This document shows positions 32,704 to 41,206 of a stretch of DNA of 64,000 nucleotides, piece by piece. The position numbers were made by a program, and so were the translations under genes. A model generated the notes under the pieces. That model searched no databases. It was not told the origin of the DNA and worked only from the letters and a program-made list of their open reading frames with translations. Within the stretch, counting starts at the first letter, position 1. Every line of letters starts with the position of its first letter. The DNA is taken from the NCBI RefSeq assembly GCF_017948245.1, contig NZ_CP072868.1, positions 1 to 64,000 on the forward strand, in the 5' to 3' direction. Source of the DNA: Rhizobium sp. NLR16a. GTDB taxonomy: Bacteria; Pseudomonadota; Alphaproteobacteria; Rhizobiales; Rhizobiaceae.

Positions 32704-34449
32704 GTGCATCAGGAAGTGGGACTCATCGCGACGGTCGCCGTCAGTTTTGTTTTCGCGGCGGTCCTCGGTTATGGCGCCGACCGGCTGCGACTGCCGCCGC
32801 TCGTTGGCTATCTGATGGCCGGCATCCTGATCGGGCCACTCACACCAGGTTTCGTCGCCGATACCGCCCTTGCCGGCCAGCTTGCCGAAATGGGTGTCAT
32901 CCTGCTGATGTTCGGCGTCGGCCTGCATTTTTCCGCTTCCGACCTGCTTGCCGTACGCGGGATCGCCGTGCCGGGCGCGATCGGCCGAATTATTCTGGCC
33001 ACTCTGCTGGGTATCGGCCTCTGCACGCTCTGGGGCTGGAGCCTCGGCGCCGGCGTCGTGTTCGGGCTCAGCCTCTCGGTAGCGAGTACGGTCGTACTCC
33101 TGAAGGCGCTGGAGGAGCGCAATCTCGTCAATGCGCCGAGCGGGCGCGTGGCCGTCGGCTGGCTGATTGTCGAGGATCTGGTGATGGTGCTGGCGCTGGT
33201 GCTGCTGCCGGCGCTGGCAGAGCTTCTCGGCGGCCACGCCGTTGATACGAATCACGGCCTCGGTGAGCTGCCGCTGGTGTTGACGATCGGACTGACCTTG
33301 TTCAAGGTGCTGGCCTTCGCCGCGATGGCAATCTTCCTCGGCCCCCGTATCGTGCCCTGGCTGCTGACGATGATCGCCCGCACCGGCTCGCGCGAACTCT
33401 TCACGCTGACGGTGCTGGCAATCGCGCTCGGCATCGCTTTCGGCTCGGCGGCGATTTTCGGTGTCTCCTTTGCACTCGGCGCCTTTTTCGCCGGCGTCGT
33501 CATGAGCGAATCCCAGCTCAGCCACAGAGCAGCGGCCGATTCACTGCCCTTGCAGAACGCCTTCTCCGTGCTGTTCTTCGTCTCGGTCGGCATGCTCTTC
33601 GACCCCTCGATCCTGGTTCGCCAACCGTTGGCCGTGATCGGCGCCCTGGCGCTCGTCATTCTCGGCAAGGCCGTCATCACCTTCGCCATCGTCATGATGC
33701 TGCGATATCCGATCGGCATGGGGCTGACCTTGGCCGGCGGCCTTGCCCAGATCGGCGAATTTTCCTTCATCCTTGCCGGCCTCGGCGTCTCGCTCGGGCT
33801 TCTGCCGCATGAAGGCCAGGATCTGATCCTTGCCGCAGCGATCCTGTCGATCACACTCAACCCGATCGTGATCATCGCAACCGAGGGCCTGAAGAAACAT
33901 ATCCATGCGCAATGGCCCTCGCTCTTCGAAAATTTCGGCAGAAAGAGGCAGAAGACGCTCGGCAAAGAACTGGAAAAAATCAGGGCGCTCGGCGAGGAAC
34001 GAGAACGCCAGCATCAGTTGAAAATGCAGCAGCTGATCGAAACCTTTCCGCTGTTCTCTCAGGTCGGGGAAGATGCGCAGGAAGAGCTGCTGCTGCTCTT
34101 CAAGGCGAAGTCGGCTCCACCAGGCGAACGCGTCATCCGTCGCGGCGATCGCGGCGACAGCATGTATTTCATCTCCTCAGGCGCGGTCGAAGTACGTCTC
34201 GCCAGCGGTGCGATCCGCCTGGAACCGGGCGCCTTCTTCGGGGAAATGGCGTTGCTGAGCGGCGGAAGGCGCACGGCAGACGTCATCGCCGTCGACTTCT
34301 GTCAGTTCGAGGTGCTCGAGCGGCGCGATTTCAATATGTTCATGTCGCATCATCCCAACTTGCGCGCCGTCGTCAGCGAAATGGCGCAAAAACGCACCGA
34401 AATGAACGTCCTGCGTCAGCAATGGGAAAAGTCGATGGATCTATCCTGA
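32704..34449 (+). CDS. CPA2 cation:proton antiporter with C-terminal cyclic-nucleotide-binding domain
   Basis: About 581 residues. The first 400 residues form a 12-13 helix KefB/YbaL-type sodium-or-potassium/proton exchanger. A charged linker (about 415-450) leads to a cNMP-binding domain (about 460-575) with the phosphate-binding cassette FFGEMALLSGGRRTADV. The usual TrkA-N (RCK) NAD-binding domain is missing. The start is GTG 32704 after GAGGG; the frame is open to 32575 but that extension is not membrane-like. Activity is probably tuned by cAMP or cGMP, which is inferred from the cassette. Confidence 0.88.
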   Translation: MHQEVGLIATVAVSFVFAAVLGYGADRLRLPPLVGYLMAGILIGPLTPGFVADTALAGQLAEMGVILLMFGVGLHFSASDLLAVRGIAVPGAIGRIILATLLGIGLCTLWGWSLGAGVVFGLSLSVASTVVLLKALEERNLVNAPSGRVAVGWLIVEDLVMVLALVLLPALAELLGGHAVDTNHGLGELPLVLTIGLTLFKVLAFAAMAIFLGPRIVPWLLTMIARTGSRELFTLTVLAIALGIAFGSAAIFGVSFALGAFFAGVVMSESQLSHRAAADSLPLQNAFSVLFFVSVGMLFDPSILVRQPLAVIGALALVILGKAVITFAIVMMLRYPIGMGLTLAGGLAQIGEFSFILAGLGVSLGLLPHEGQDLILAAAILSITLNPIVIIATEGLKKHIHAQWPSLFENFGRKRQKTLGKELEKIRALGEERERQHQLKMQQLIETFPLFSQVGEDAQEELLLLFKAKSAPPGERVIRRGDRGDSMYFISSGAVEVRLASGAIRLEPGAFFGEMALLSGGRRTADVIAVDFCQFEVLERRDFNMFMSHHPNLRAVVSEMAQKRTEMNVLRQQWEKSMDLS

Positions 34450-34462
34450 CGCGGCGATCGTC

Positions 34463-34753
34463 TCAGCCCGCCGGCCAATAGCCGTCAGAGCGGAAATCGT
34501 CCGGGATCGGGTCGAGCCGCGACAAGGTCTCGGCCGCGAAATCGATCTGCATCGACAGGTATCTCAGGGAGGCCAGCATCGGCACGCCGGTGGCAAATTC
34601 CCGAATGCGGGACGGGTGATAACCACTTTCCTTGAGCCGCCGGTTCGCTTCCCGGCGCACATCTTCCCGGCTCGGTCCCGAACCCGCTTCGGCCCGGTCA
34701 TTCATCTGCACGGCCCGCCCAAGGCCGCCTTCAATCACTTTGAACATTCTCAT
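34463..34753 (-). CDS. conserved hypothetical protein
   Basis: A 96-residue soluble protein of unknown function. It opens with MFKVIEGG after a short leader and carries a basic helix SREDVRREANRRLKESGYHPS followed by a helix with LASLRYLSMQIDFAAETL. No domain was recognised. Starts at 34753 and 34747 are both possible. It converges on the antiporter gene, 13 bases away. Confidence 0.65.
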   Translation of the reverse strand: MRMFKVIEGGLGRAVQMNDRAEAGSGPSREDVRREANRRLKESGYHPSRIREFATGVPMLASLRYLSMQIDFAAETLSRLDPIPDDFRSDGYWPAG

Positions 34754-34948
34754 GCCACCCTGCACGTCGACCACGTAAACCTTGCCCTAGAATGGCCGAT
34801 TCGCAATCCCATGAAATCTTGGGAGAGGCGGCGACGCCTCCGCATCACAAAATTTTTAGACGACGGTGGCACGAAGGACACGGGCGAGCATTTACAGCGC
34901 CGCATACGACCCCTAAAGCTTTTTGCACCGCAATAGGAAAGGAATGGA

Positions 34949-35539
34949 ATGCTTCGCAGACTTTACGACTGGACCATGTCTCTGGCCTCGCGCAAATCGG
35001 CCGAAGTCTGGCTCGCCGTCATCGCCTTCGTCGAAAGCTCCGTCTTTCTCGTCCCCGCCGATGTGCTGTTTCTGCCGATGGCGCTTGCCAAGCCGGAACG
35101 CTCCTATCGCTATGCGCTGATCGCGACCGTCGCCTCCGTGCTCGGCGGCATCGCCGGTTGGGCGCTCGGCTTTTACGCCTACGAGACGGTGGCGCGGCCG
35201 GTTCTCGCATTCTACGGCAAGCTCGATGCCTTTGAGCAGATGAAGGCCTATGTCACCTACGAGTGGATCCTGTTGCTGCTCGTCACATCAGGTCTCGCAC
35301 ATCTGCCGCCGATCAAGATCGTGACCATCCTGTCCGGCGTCATCCACGTCAATCTCGGTCTTTTCATCGTTTCGGCGATCGTTGCGCGCGGCGCGCGTTT
35401 CCTGTTCCTCGCCTGGCTGCTGCGCCGCTACGGCGAGCCGATCCGGCATTTCATCGAAAAGCGCCTCGGCCAGATCGTCGGCATCGGTGCCGGGGCCGTG
35501 ATCGTGCTATATGTCGGCTACCGCTCTTTCGCTCACTAG
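34949..35539 (+). CDS. YqaA family membrane protein (DedA/VTT-like)
   Basis: A 196-residue inner-membrane protein of the VTT/SNARE-associated group, with about five hydrophobic segments. The signature parts are FVESSVFLVPADVLFLPMAL and the glycine-rich GGIAGWALGFYAYE. Relatives of DedA flip phospholipids or undecaprenyl phosphate; for YqaA this is only a family guess. ATG 34949 follows AGGAAAGGA. dsbB follows 22 bases downstream on the same strand. Confidence 0.88.
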   Translation: MLRRLYDWTMSLASRKSAEVWLAVIAFVESSVFLVPADVLFLPMALAKPERSYRYALIATVASVLGGIAGWALGFYAYETVARPVLAFYGKLDAFEQMKAYVTYEWILLLLVTSGLAHLPPIKIVTILSGVIHVNLGLFIVSAIVARGARFLFLAWLLRRYGEPIRHFIEKRLGQIVGIGAGAVIVLYVGYRSFAH

Positions 35540-35561
35540 GCCCATCTTGCGGAGTTCCGCC

Positions 35562-36077
35562 ATGACTGCCATCTCTTCGCCGCTCGTCCGCCCCGGCTTT
35601 ACCTATTCGATATTGCTCGCTATCGGCATGGCGGCGGTGGTCGGCGCCGCGCTCGGCTTCCAATATATCGGCGGCTATATTCCCTGCGCACTCTGCCTCT
35701 TGCAGCGCCAGCCCTATTATTATGCCATCCCGATCGCCATTCTCGCCGCCATATGCGAGCTTGCCGGTCTGCCGAACTGGATTTCCCGGGCAATGCTGCT
35801 TGCGGCCGGCATCCTGATGCTGGTGACGGCCGGCATGGGCGTCTATCACGCCGGCGTGGAATGGCATTTCTGGCCGGGGCCGGCGACCTGCTCGACGACC
35901 GCAAACAGCATGACGAGCAATGCCGGCGATCTGCTGACCGAGCTCAATACGATCAAAGGTCCATCCTGCACCGATGCAGCGCTGCGGGTGCTTGGCCTGT
36001 CTTTTGCAGGTTGGAACGTGATCGCCGGTATTCTGCTGGCAGCTTTCGCCTTCGTCGGCGTCCGCAAATCTGCGTGA
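35562..36077 (+). CDS. dsbB: disulfide bond formation protein DsbB
   Basis: A 171-residue four-helix quinone reductase that reoxidises DsbA. The first redox pair is CALC (about 42-45) at the edge of helix 2. The second pair is in the second periplasmic loop (the Cys of GPATCSTT and of GPSCTDAA). The ATG at 35562 follows GGAG. It probably shares a transcript with the upstream YqaA gene. Confidence 0.93.
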   Translation: MTAISSPLVRPGFTYSILLAIGMAAVVGAALGFQYIGGYIPCALCLLQRQPYYYAIPIAILAAICELAGLPNWISRAMLLAAGILMLVTAGMGVYHAGVEWHFWPGPATCSTTANSMTSNAGDLLTELNTIKGPSCTDAALRVLGLSFAGWNVIAGILLAAFAFVGVRKSA

Positions 36078-36087
36078 GGCGAGCCTA

Positions 36088-36645
36088 TCAGGGCTGCAGT
36101 TCGGTATCCCAGTAGAGATAGTCGAGCCAGCTTTCATGCAGATAGTTGGGCGGAAACAGCCGGCCGTTATTGTGCAGATCCTGCACCGTCGGCTGGTAGG
36201 GCTTTTGCGCCGGGAACATGCCCGCCTGCTTCGGAAGCTTGCTGCCCTTGCGCAGATTGCAGGGCGAGCAGGCTGCCACGACATTCTCCCAGGTCGTCTC
36301 GCCGCCATGGGCACGCGGGATGACGTGGTCGAACGTCAGATCGTCATGAGAGCCGCAATACTGGCACTCGAACCGGTCGCGCAGGAAGACGTTGAACCGG
36401 GTGAAAGCCGGATTGCGCGATGGCTGAACGTAAGTCTTCAGGCACACGACACTCGGAAGCCGCATCGAAAAGCTCGGTGAGGAAACCGAATGTTCATATT
36501 CCGCGATGATGTTCACACGGTCGAGAAAGACCGCCTTGATCGCGTCCTGCCAGGACCAGAGCGACAAGGGATAATAACTCAGCGGCCGGTAGTCAGCGTT
36601 CAGGACGAGCGCCGGCAGGGCCTGCGGGGAGACTGCAATCGTCAA
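36088..36645 (-). CDS. HNH endonuclease family protein
   Basis: A 185-residue protein with a complete HNH site: CQYCG, FDHVIPRAHGG, then NVVAACSPCNLRKG, where the two CxxC pairs bind a structural zinc. The N-terminal half (ALVLNADYRPLSYYPLSLW) is the highly conserved part seen across Alphaproteobacteria and Cyanobacteria. The role is unknown and it is not near a restriction system. The start is a TTG at 36645, placed after GGAGAG; the frame is open to 36738. Confidence 0.9.
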   Translation of the reverse strand: MTIAVSPQALPALVLNADYRPLSYYPLSLWSWQDAIKAVFLDRVNIIAEYEHSVSSPSFSMRLPSVVCLKTYVQPSRNPAFTRFNVFLRDRFECQYCGSHDDLTFDHVIPRAHGGETTWENVVAACSPCNLRKGSKLPKQAGMFPAQKPYQPTVQDLHNNGRLFPPNYLHESWLDYLYWDTELQP

Positions 36646-36756
36646 GGGACTCTCCTGATCGATTCGGCATCTGCATCTGTATATTAGGCCGGTTGTTACA
36701 GGATTGTGAAGTCCAATAAATTCAGAGGATAAAGGCAATTTGAAGAGTGTTGCCGA

Positions 36757-37401
36757 TCAGCCGATCGGCAGCATGTCGCGCCGCATTTTCGTGGCGTAAT
36801 AGGCCCAGAAAAGCCGCGCCGCCACCGAGCGCCATGGCGACCAGACTTGCGAGAGCCTGGCAAGCGCCTTGGCTTGCGGCCGCGCCGCAAGTCCAAGCGC
36901 GGTACCGACGGCATTCTGCAGCGCCACATCGCCGGCTGGAAAGACATCGGCATGGCCGCCGCAGAACATCAGATAGACCTCCGCCGTCCACGGACCGACG
37001 CCCTTTAAGGCGGTGAGTTCACCAAGCGCTTCGTCCGGCGGTTTCAGGCAGAGGCCGGAAAGATCGAGGCGGTCGGAGACAACCGCTTCAGCAATCCGCG
37101 ACAGCGTGTCGGCCTTGGCGCGCGACAGGCCGAATTCCCGCCATGCTTCCGGCGCAAGCAGCACGTAGCCTTCGGCCGTCAACGGCCCGTCCGCCGGCAG
37201 CATCCGCCGCCAGATCGCCTCGGCGCTGGCGCGCGAGACCATTTGCGAGACGATGATATGGGCAAGGCCGGCAAAGCCGGGTTCACGCAACCGCAATGGG
37301 ACAGGCCCTGCATCCGCCGCGATTGGTGCAAGGCGAGGGTCGAGGCGCAGCAATGCTTCGAGCCCCAGCCTGACGTCATCGTCGTTACGGATGATCTGCA
37401 C
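36757..37401 (-). CDS. DNA-3-methyladenine glycosylase II (AlkA-like)
   Basis: About 214 residues of the HhH-GPD base-excision repair family. The helix-hairpin-helix and catalytic part LKGVGPWTAEVYLMF ... FPAGDVALQ is intact, with the catalytic Asp in AGDVAL. It removes alkylated bases such as 3-methyladenine. The GTG at 37401 has GGGAGGA close by and aligns with homologues; a longer form from ATG 37449 has no ribosome site. It is divergent from gluQ. Confidence 0.9.
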   Translation of the reverse strand: MQIIRNDDDVRLGLEALLRLDPRLAPIAADAGPVPLRLREPGFAGLAHIIVSQMVSRASAEAIWRRMLPADGPLTAEGYVLLAPEAWREFGLSRAKADTLSRIAEAVVSDRLDLSGLCLKPPDEALGELTALKGVGPWTAEVYLMFCGGHADVFPAGDVALQNAVGTALGLAARPQAKALARLSQVWSPWRSVAARLFWAYYATKMRRDMLPIG

Positions 37402-37447
37402 GCGTCCTCCCAGTGGTTCGAAACCAAAATCCGTGGCAGAAGAAAGC

Positions 37448-38329
37448 ATGACCACGAGCGAGCGTCAAAAGCCTGTCTTTCGTTTTGCGCCGAGTCCGAA
37501 CGGACCGCTGCATCTCGGCCATGCGCTGTCGGCCTTTTTGAACCGCGACATGGCCGAAGCCGAAAATGGCCGCCTGCTGCTGCGCATCGAGGATATCGAC
37601 CAGGCGCGCTGCACCCCCGAATTTGAGGCCGGCATCCTGAGGGACCTCGACTGGCTTGCTATCGATTGGGAAAGCCCGGTGCGGCGGCAGTCGGAACATT
37701 TCCCGGAATATCAGGCGGCGCTCCACGCATTGATCGAGCGCGGCCTGGTCTACCCCGCCTTCCTGACGCGCGGCGAGGTGAAGGCACGTGTCTCCGCCTA
37801 CGAGGCAACGGGCCAATCCTGGCCGCGCGACCCCGATGGCACGCCACATTACCCGCCGATTGATCGCGAGCGGCTCGAGGCCGAATGGCGGGATATTCTT
37901 GCCTCCGGGAAAAAACATGCCTGGCGGCTCGATATGCGCAAGGCGCTCGACCTGATCGGCGAACTGCTGTTCTGGACCGAAACCGGCGACGGCAGGACGG
38001 GCGAGATCGCCGCCGAACCCGAGGTCTGGGGAGACGTCATCCTGTCTCGCTCGGATGCACCCTCGAGCTATCATCTTTCGGTGGTCGTCGACGATGCGCT
38101 GCAGGGCGTCACCCATGTCGTGCGTGGGCTCGACCTCTTCCACGCCACGTCGGTCCACCGGCTGCTGCAGGTGCTGCTCGGCCTGCCCCAGCCTCTCTAT
38201 CACCATCATCGTCTCATCCTCGACGCCGATGGCCGCAAGCTTTCGAAAAGCGAAGGTGACAGCGGCCTTGCCGAATTGCGTGCCCAGGGCATGTCAGGGG
38301 CCGATATTCGCCGCCTTGTCGGGCTCTGA
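37448..38329 (+). CDS. gluQ: glutamyl-Q tRNA(Asp) synthetase
   Basis: A 293-residue GluRS-like protein without an anticodon-binding domain. It attaches glutamate to queuosine-34 in tRNA-Asp. The class I motifs are present as HLGH (about 26) and KLSKS (about 245). In this copy the region that binds zinc in the E. coli enzyme has no Cys pair (VYPAFLTRGEV). The ATG at 37448 is used; the frame is open to 37253 but in the alkA region. The 3' end overlaps the convergent YihY gene by 36 bases. Confidence 0.93.
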   Translation: MTTSERQKPVFRFAPSPNGPLHLGHALSAFLNRDMAEAENGRLLLRIEDIDQARCTPEFEAGILRDLDWLAIDWESPVRRQSEHFPEYQAALHALIERGLVYPAFLTRGEVKARVSAYEATGQSWPRDPDGTPHYPPIDRERLEAEWRDILASGKKHAWRLDMRKALDLIGELLFWTETGDGRTGEIAAEPEVWGDVILSRSDAPSSYHLSVVVDDALQGVTHVVRGLDLFHATSVHRLLQVLLGLPQPLYHHHRLILDADGRKLSKSEGDSGLAELRAQGMSGADIRRLVGL

Positions 38330-39217
38330 CCGCCGTTCGGCACGCTCTCTGCCGACGATCGAAAGCGTGTGCGAGAACATCCGGAAGACGCGGAACTTGA
38401 TCAGCGCCGCGTTGATCTCTGCGCCGATGATGAAGATGACGCCGACCATGTAGAGGAAGATCAGCACGATCATCACCGAGGCGAGACCGGCATAGGTCGC
38501 CGTATAATTGGCGAAGGTCGCAAGATAATAGGCAAAGACCAGCGCGCCGGCGAGCCACAGAAGCAGCGTCAGCAGCACGCCGGGAATGACGTCGAACACC
38601 CGCCGCTTACCGGCCGGCAGCCACAGATGCATGACGAGCAGCCCGACGGTGAGCACGACAAGCGTGCCGTAGATGCGCCAGCTGAAGACGATGTCGAGCG
38701 TATCGGCAAACAGCGGAAGCCATTTCCTGGCATAGTCGAGAGCCAATGGCACGGCCACCAGCAGAATGCTGATCGCCGCGAAGATGATGACGGCAATCAG
38801 CACATAGCCGAGGCTGGCGAGGCGGGTGAAATACCACGGCCGCGTTTCCTGCACCCGATAGGCACGGTTGAGCGAGATGCGCAGCGCTTCGACGCCGTTC
38901 GAGGCGAAATAGGCAGCCGCCAGCACCGAGACCGTCAGCAGCCCGCCGCGCTGAATGGTCAGGACCTGCAGCACCTGGTCGGCGAGCGGCTTGGCGATCG
39001 CTTCCGGCCAGGTGTCGAAGATCAGATGGATGGCGGTGGAGGAAAACTGATCGGCGCCGAGGAAGCTTGCAAGCGCCGTGCCGAAGATCAGGAAGGGAAA
39101 AACCGCAAGCAGGCTCGACAGCGCCACGTGGCTCGCCATTGCAAATCCGTCATCCTCGACCATGTGACAGATCGCGTCGTAGACCACGTCGTAGATCGTG
39201 CGCAGCACCTTCCGCAT
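38294..39217 (-). CDS. YihY/virulence factor BrkB family membrane protein
   Basis: A 307-residue inner-membrane protein with about six helices (for example AMASHVALSSLLAVFPFLIF, YVLIAVIIFAAISILLVAV and ASVMIVLIFLYMVGVIFIIGAEINA). This is the RbnBD/YihY pattern; the older ribonuclease BN assignment has been withdrawn and the function is unknown, possibly lipid transport. The ATG at 39217 is the family start; the much longer upstream frame runs antisense to the SDR gene and is not real. Confidence 0.88.
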   Translation of the reverse strand: MRKVLRTIYDVVYDAICHMVEDDGFAMASHVALSSLLAVFPFLIFGTALASFLGADQFSSTAIHLIFDTWPEAIAKPLADQVLQVLTIQRGGLLTVSVLAAAYFASNGVEALRISLNRAYRVQETRPWYFTRLASLGYVLIAVIIFAAISILLVAVPLALDYARKWLPLFADTLDIVFSWRIYGTLVVLTVGLLVMHLWLPAGKRRVFDVIPGVLLTLLLWLAGALVFAYYLATFANYTATYAGLASVMIVLIFLYMVGVIFIIGAEINAALIKFRVFRMFSHTLSIVGRERAERRSEPDKAANIGP

Positions 39218-39292
39218 TCCGTCCCCGGCTTCCAGATTGTATCCTCTGGCCGAATATGGGAAACGAGTCTCATTTTGTACAGGAATCATTCC

Positions 39293-40126
39293 ATGGCGGA
39301 ACAGCGCACAATCGTCGTCACCGGCTGTTCCTCCGGCATCGGCGCTTACTGCGCCCGGGCGCTGAAGGCCGATGGCTGGCGTGTCTTTGCGACGGTGCGC
39401 AAGGCGGATGATCTGCCGGCACTGGAAGCCGACGGCATCGAGGCCTTCGTGATGGATTATGCCAGGGCCGAGACGATTTCCGACTTCGTCGGCGCGGCCC
39501 TCGGCCGCAGCGGCGGCCGCATCGACGCGCTCTTCAACAATGGTGCCTACGGCCAGCCTGGCGCCGTCGAGGATCTGTCGACGGCGGCGCTGCGCGCACA
39601 GTTCGAAGCGAACTTCTTCGGCTGGCACGAATTGACGCGGCAGCTCATCCCCTCGATGCGCAAACATGGTCACGGACGGATCGTGCAATGCTCCTCCATT
39701 CTCGGCCTGGTCCCCTATCGCTATCGCGGTGCCTATACCGCCTCGAAATTTGCGCTCGAGGGGCTCAGCATCACCCTGCGTATGGAGCTTTACGGCAGCG
39801 GCATCCATGTGAGCCTGATCGAGCCTGGGCCGATCGCCACGCGTTTCACCGCCAACGCGCTCGCAAAGATCAGGGAAAACGTCGATCTCGAGAATTCGCC
39901 GCACGCAGCAGATTATGCCAGACAGTTGGCGAGGCTCGACGGATCGGGGCCGGTCAACCGCCACAAACTTGCCCCCGACGCGGTCTACTCCGTATTGAAA
40001 CAAGCATTGAACTCGAAAAGACCAAAGCCACATTATCCTGTAACGACTCCGGCTAAACAGGGCATGCTCCTGAAGCGACTGCTTCCGGCAGACCTCTTCT
40101 ACAATCTGATGCGCTGGACCGATTGA
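39293..40126 (+). CDS. short-chain dehydrogenase/reductase
   Basis: A 277-residue classical SDR. The cofactor motif TGCSSGIG lies at about 10-17, NNGAYG is the NNAG-like motif, the catalytic Ser is in QCSSILG and the YTASK motif supplies Tyr and Lys. A C-terminal extension (about 40 residues ending MRWTD) is typical of retinol-dehydrogenase-like SDRs. The substrate is unknown. A 19-base gap leads to the HIG1 gene. Confidence 0.92.
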   Translation: MAEQRTIVVTGCSSGIGAYCARALKADGWRVFATVRKADDLPALEADGIEAFVMDYARAETISDFVGAALGRSGGRIDALFNNGAYGQPGAVEDLSTAALRAQFEANFFGWHELTRQLIPSMRKHGHGRIVQCSSILGLVPYRYRGAYTASKFALEGLSITLRMELYGSGIHVSLIEPGPIATRFTANALAKIRENVDLENSPHAADYARQLARLDGSGPVNRHKLAPDAVYSVLKQALNSKRPKPHYPVTTPAKQGMLLKRLLPADLFYNLMRWTD

Positions 40127-40144
40127 CCGAGAAAGCTGAATACC

Positions 40145-40348
40145 ATGTCCACGGCCACCTATATCCTTGCGATCATCGTCATGGGCATCGTCGCCCTCGT
40201 GCTGATCCGCGGCCTCTTCAACATGATGAAGGGCGGTGATGCCAACCTTTCCAACAAGCTGATGCAGCTTCGCGTCCTGCTGCAGGCAATCGCCGTCGTC
40301 CTGATTATGATCACGCTCTGGCTGACCGGCGGCGGCCGTCCGAGCTGA
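40145..40348 (+). CDS. HIG1-type twin transmembrane protein
   Basis: A 67-residue protein with two membrane helices (TYILAIIVMGIVALVLIRGLF and LLQAIAVVLIMITLWL) joined by MMKGGDANLSNKLMQLRVL, the HIG_1_N signature. Mitochondrial relatives tune respiratory complexes III and IV; in bacteria the role is inferred only. It follows the SDR gene closely. Confidence 0.88.
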   Translation: MSTATYILAIIVMGIVALVLIRGLFNMMKGGDANLSNKLMQLRVLLQAIAVVLIMITLWLTGGGRPS

Positions 40349-40462
40349 CGGAAACTATGGAGTGGTTGGTGTGATGAGGAGTGGGAATGACCAAGGAGAC
40401 GCGATCCCGGATGGGGTGTCTCTTCACGCAGCATCAAGTTTGGCGAAAGGGCCAACTCCATT

Positions 40463-40554
40463 CTCCGTCATCCTCGGCATTGAGCCGAGGATCTATGCCA
40501 CGGCCTCTGATCGATGCGATCTGGATGCTCGGGTCAAGCCCGAGCATGACGGAG
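40463..40554. repeat. palindromic rhizobial intergenic repeat element
   Basis: A 92-bp element. The outer arms CTCCGTCAT and ATGACGGAG are inverted copies. Inside are two hairpins: a 9-bp stem at 40470-40478/40484-40492 and another at 40525-40533/40539-40547. The pattern CTCGGGTCAAGCCCGAG is the hallmark of a repeat found many times in Rhizobium intergenic regions. It sits between the HIG1 and adenosyltransferase genes. Confidence 0.75.
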
Positions 40555-40594
40555 GTCGGGGTGGAACGACAATCCTCCCGCTAGGCGGTGCGAC

Positions 40595-41173
40595 ATGGTA
40601 AAACTCAACAAGATCTACACCAAAACCGGCGATGACGGCACGACCGGGTTGGTGTCCGGCCCGCGTCGGACAAAGGACGATCTGCGGGTCGAAGCCTATG
40701 GCACGATCGACGAGGCCAATTCCGCGATCGGCCTGGCGCGGCTGCACACATCAGGCTTGCCCGAACTCGACGCCATGCTGATGTCGATCCAGAACGATCT
40801 CTTCGATCTCGGCGCGGATCTCGCCACACCGGATATCGGTGAGACGCCGGCCTACGAACCACTGCGGATCATCGAGACTCAGGTCGCCCGCGTCGAGAGC
40901 GATATCGATCAGTTGAACGCCGGTCTCGAGCCGCTGAAATCCTTCATCCTGCCGGGCGGCAGCCCCGCTGCCGCATATCTGCACCTTGCCCGTACGATTG
41001 CCCGGCGCGCCGAACGTCTGATGGTGGCGCTTGCCCACACCGACGGCGAAATCGTCAGCGAGTCGGCGAGGAAATACGTCAACCGGCTCTCGGATTTTCT
41101 CTTCGTCGCTGCGCGCCATGCAAATGACCGGGGCCAAGCAGATGTGCTTTGGGTTCCCGGAAAAAACAGATAG
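40595..41173 (+). CDS. cob(I)yrinic acid a,c-diamide adenosyltransferase (PduO type)
   Basis: A 192-residue ATP:corrinoid adenosyltransferase that makes coenzyme B12 from cob(I)alamin. The ATP-binding N terminus is KIYTKTGDDGTTGLVSGPR, and the second motif is RTIARRAERLMV followed by KYVNRLSDFLFVAAR. Alphaproteobacteria use coenzyme B12 in methylmalonyl-CoA mutase and ribonucleotide reductase. No cobalamin riboswitch was recognised upstream. The rhomboid gene follows 33 bases downstream. Confidence 0.94.
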   Translation: MVKLNKIYTKTGDDGTTGLVSGPRRTKDDLRVEAYGTIDEANSAIGLARLHTSGLPELDAMLMSIQNDLFDLGADLATPDIGETPAYEPLRIIETQVARVESDIDQLNAGLEPLKSFILPGGSPAAAYLHLARTIARRAERLMVALAHTDGEIVSESARKYVNRLSDFLFVAARHANDRGQADVLWVPGKNR

Positions 41174-41206
41174 GTTCGCCGCGACGACGATCGCCGGGGG
41201 GCCTTT

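Noticed and set aside
37447-37450. Shared CATG as start codons of both alkA and gluQ
   Set aside because: The alkA start at 37449 has no ribosome site and lies upstream of where homologues begin. GTG 37401 with GGGAGGA is better.
38369-39292. Long N-terminal extension of the SDR frame
   Set aside because: It runs antisense to the YihY gene, and the classical SDR N terminus with TGCSSGIG begins just after the ATG at 39293.
40349-40594. Cobalamin riboswitch ahead of the adenosyltransferase gene
   Set aside because: No B12-box was seen. The structured part is explained by the palindromic repeat element.
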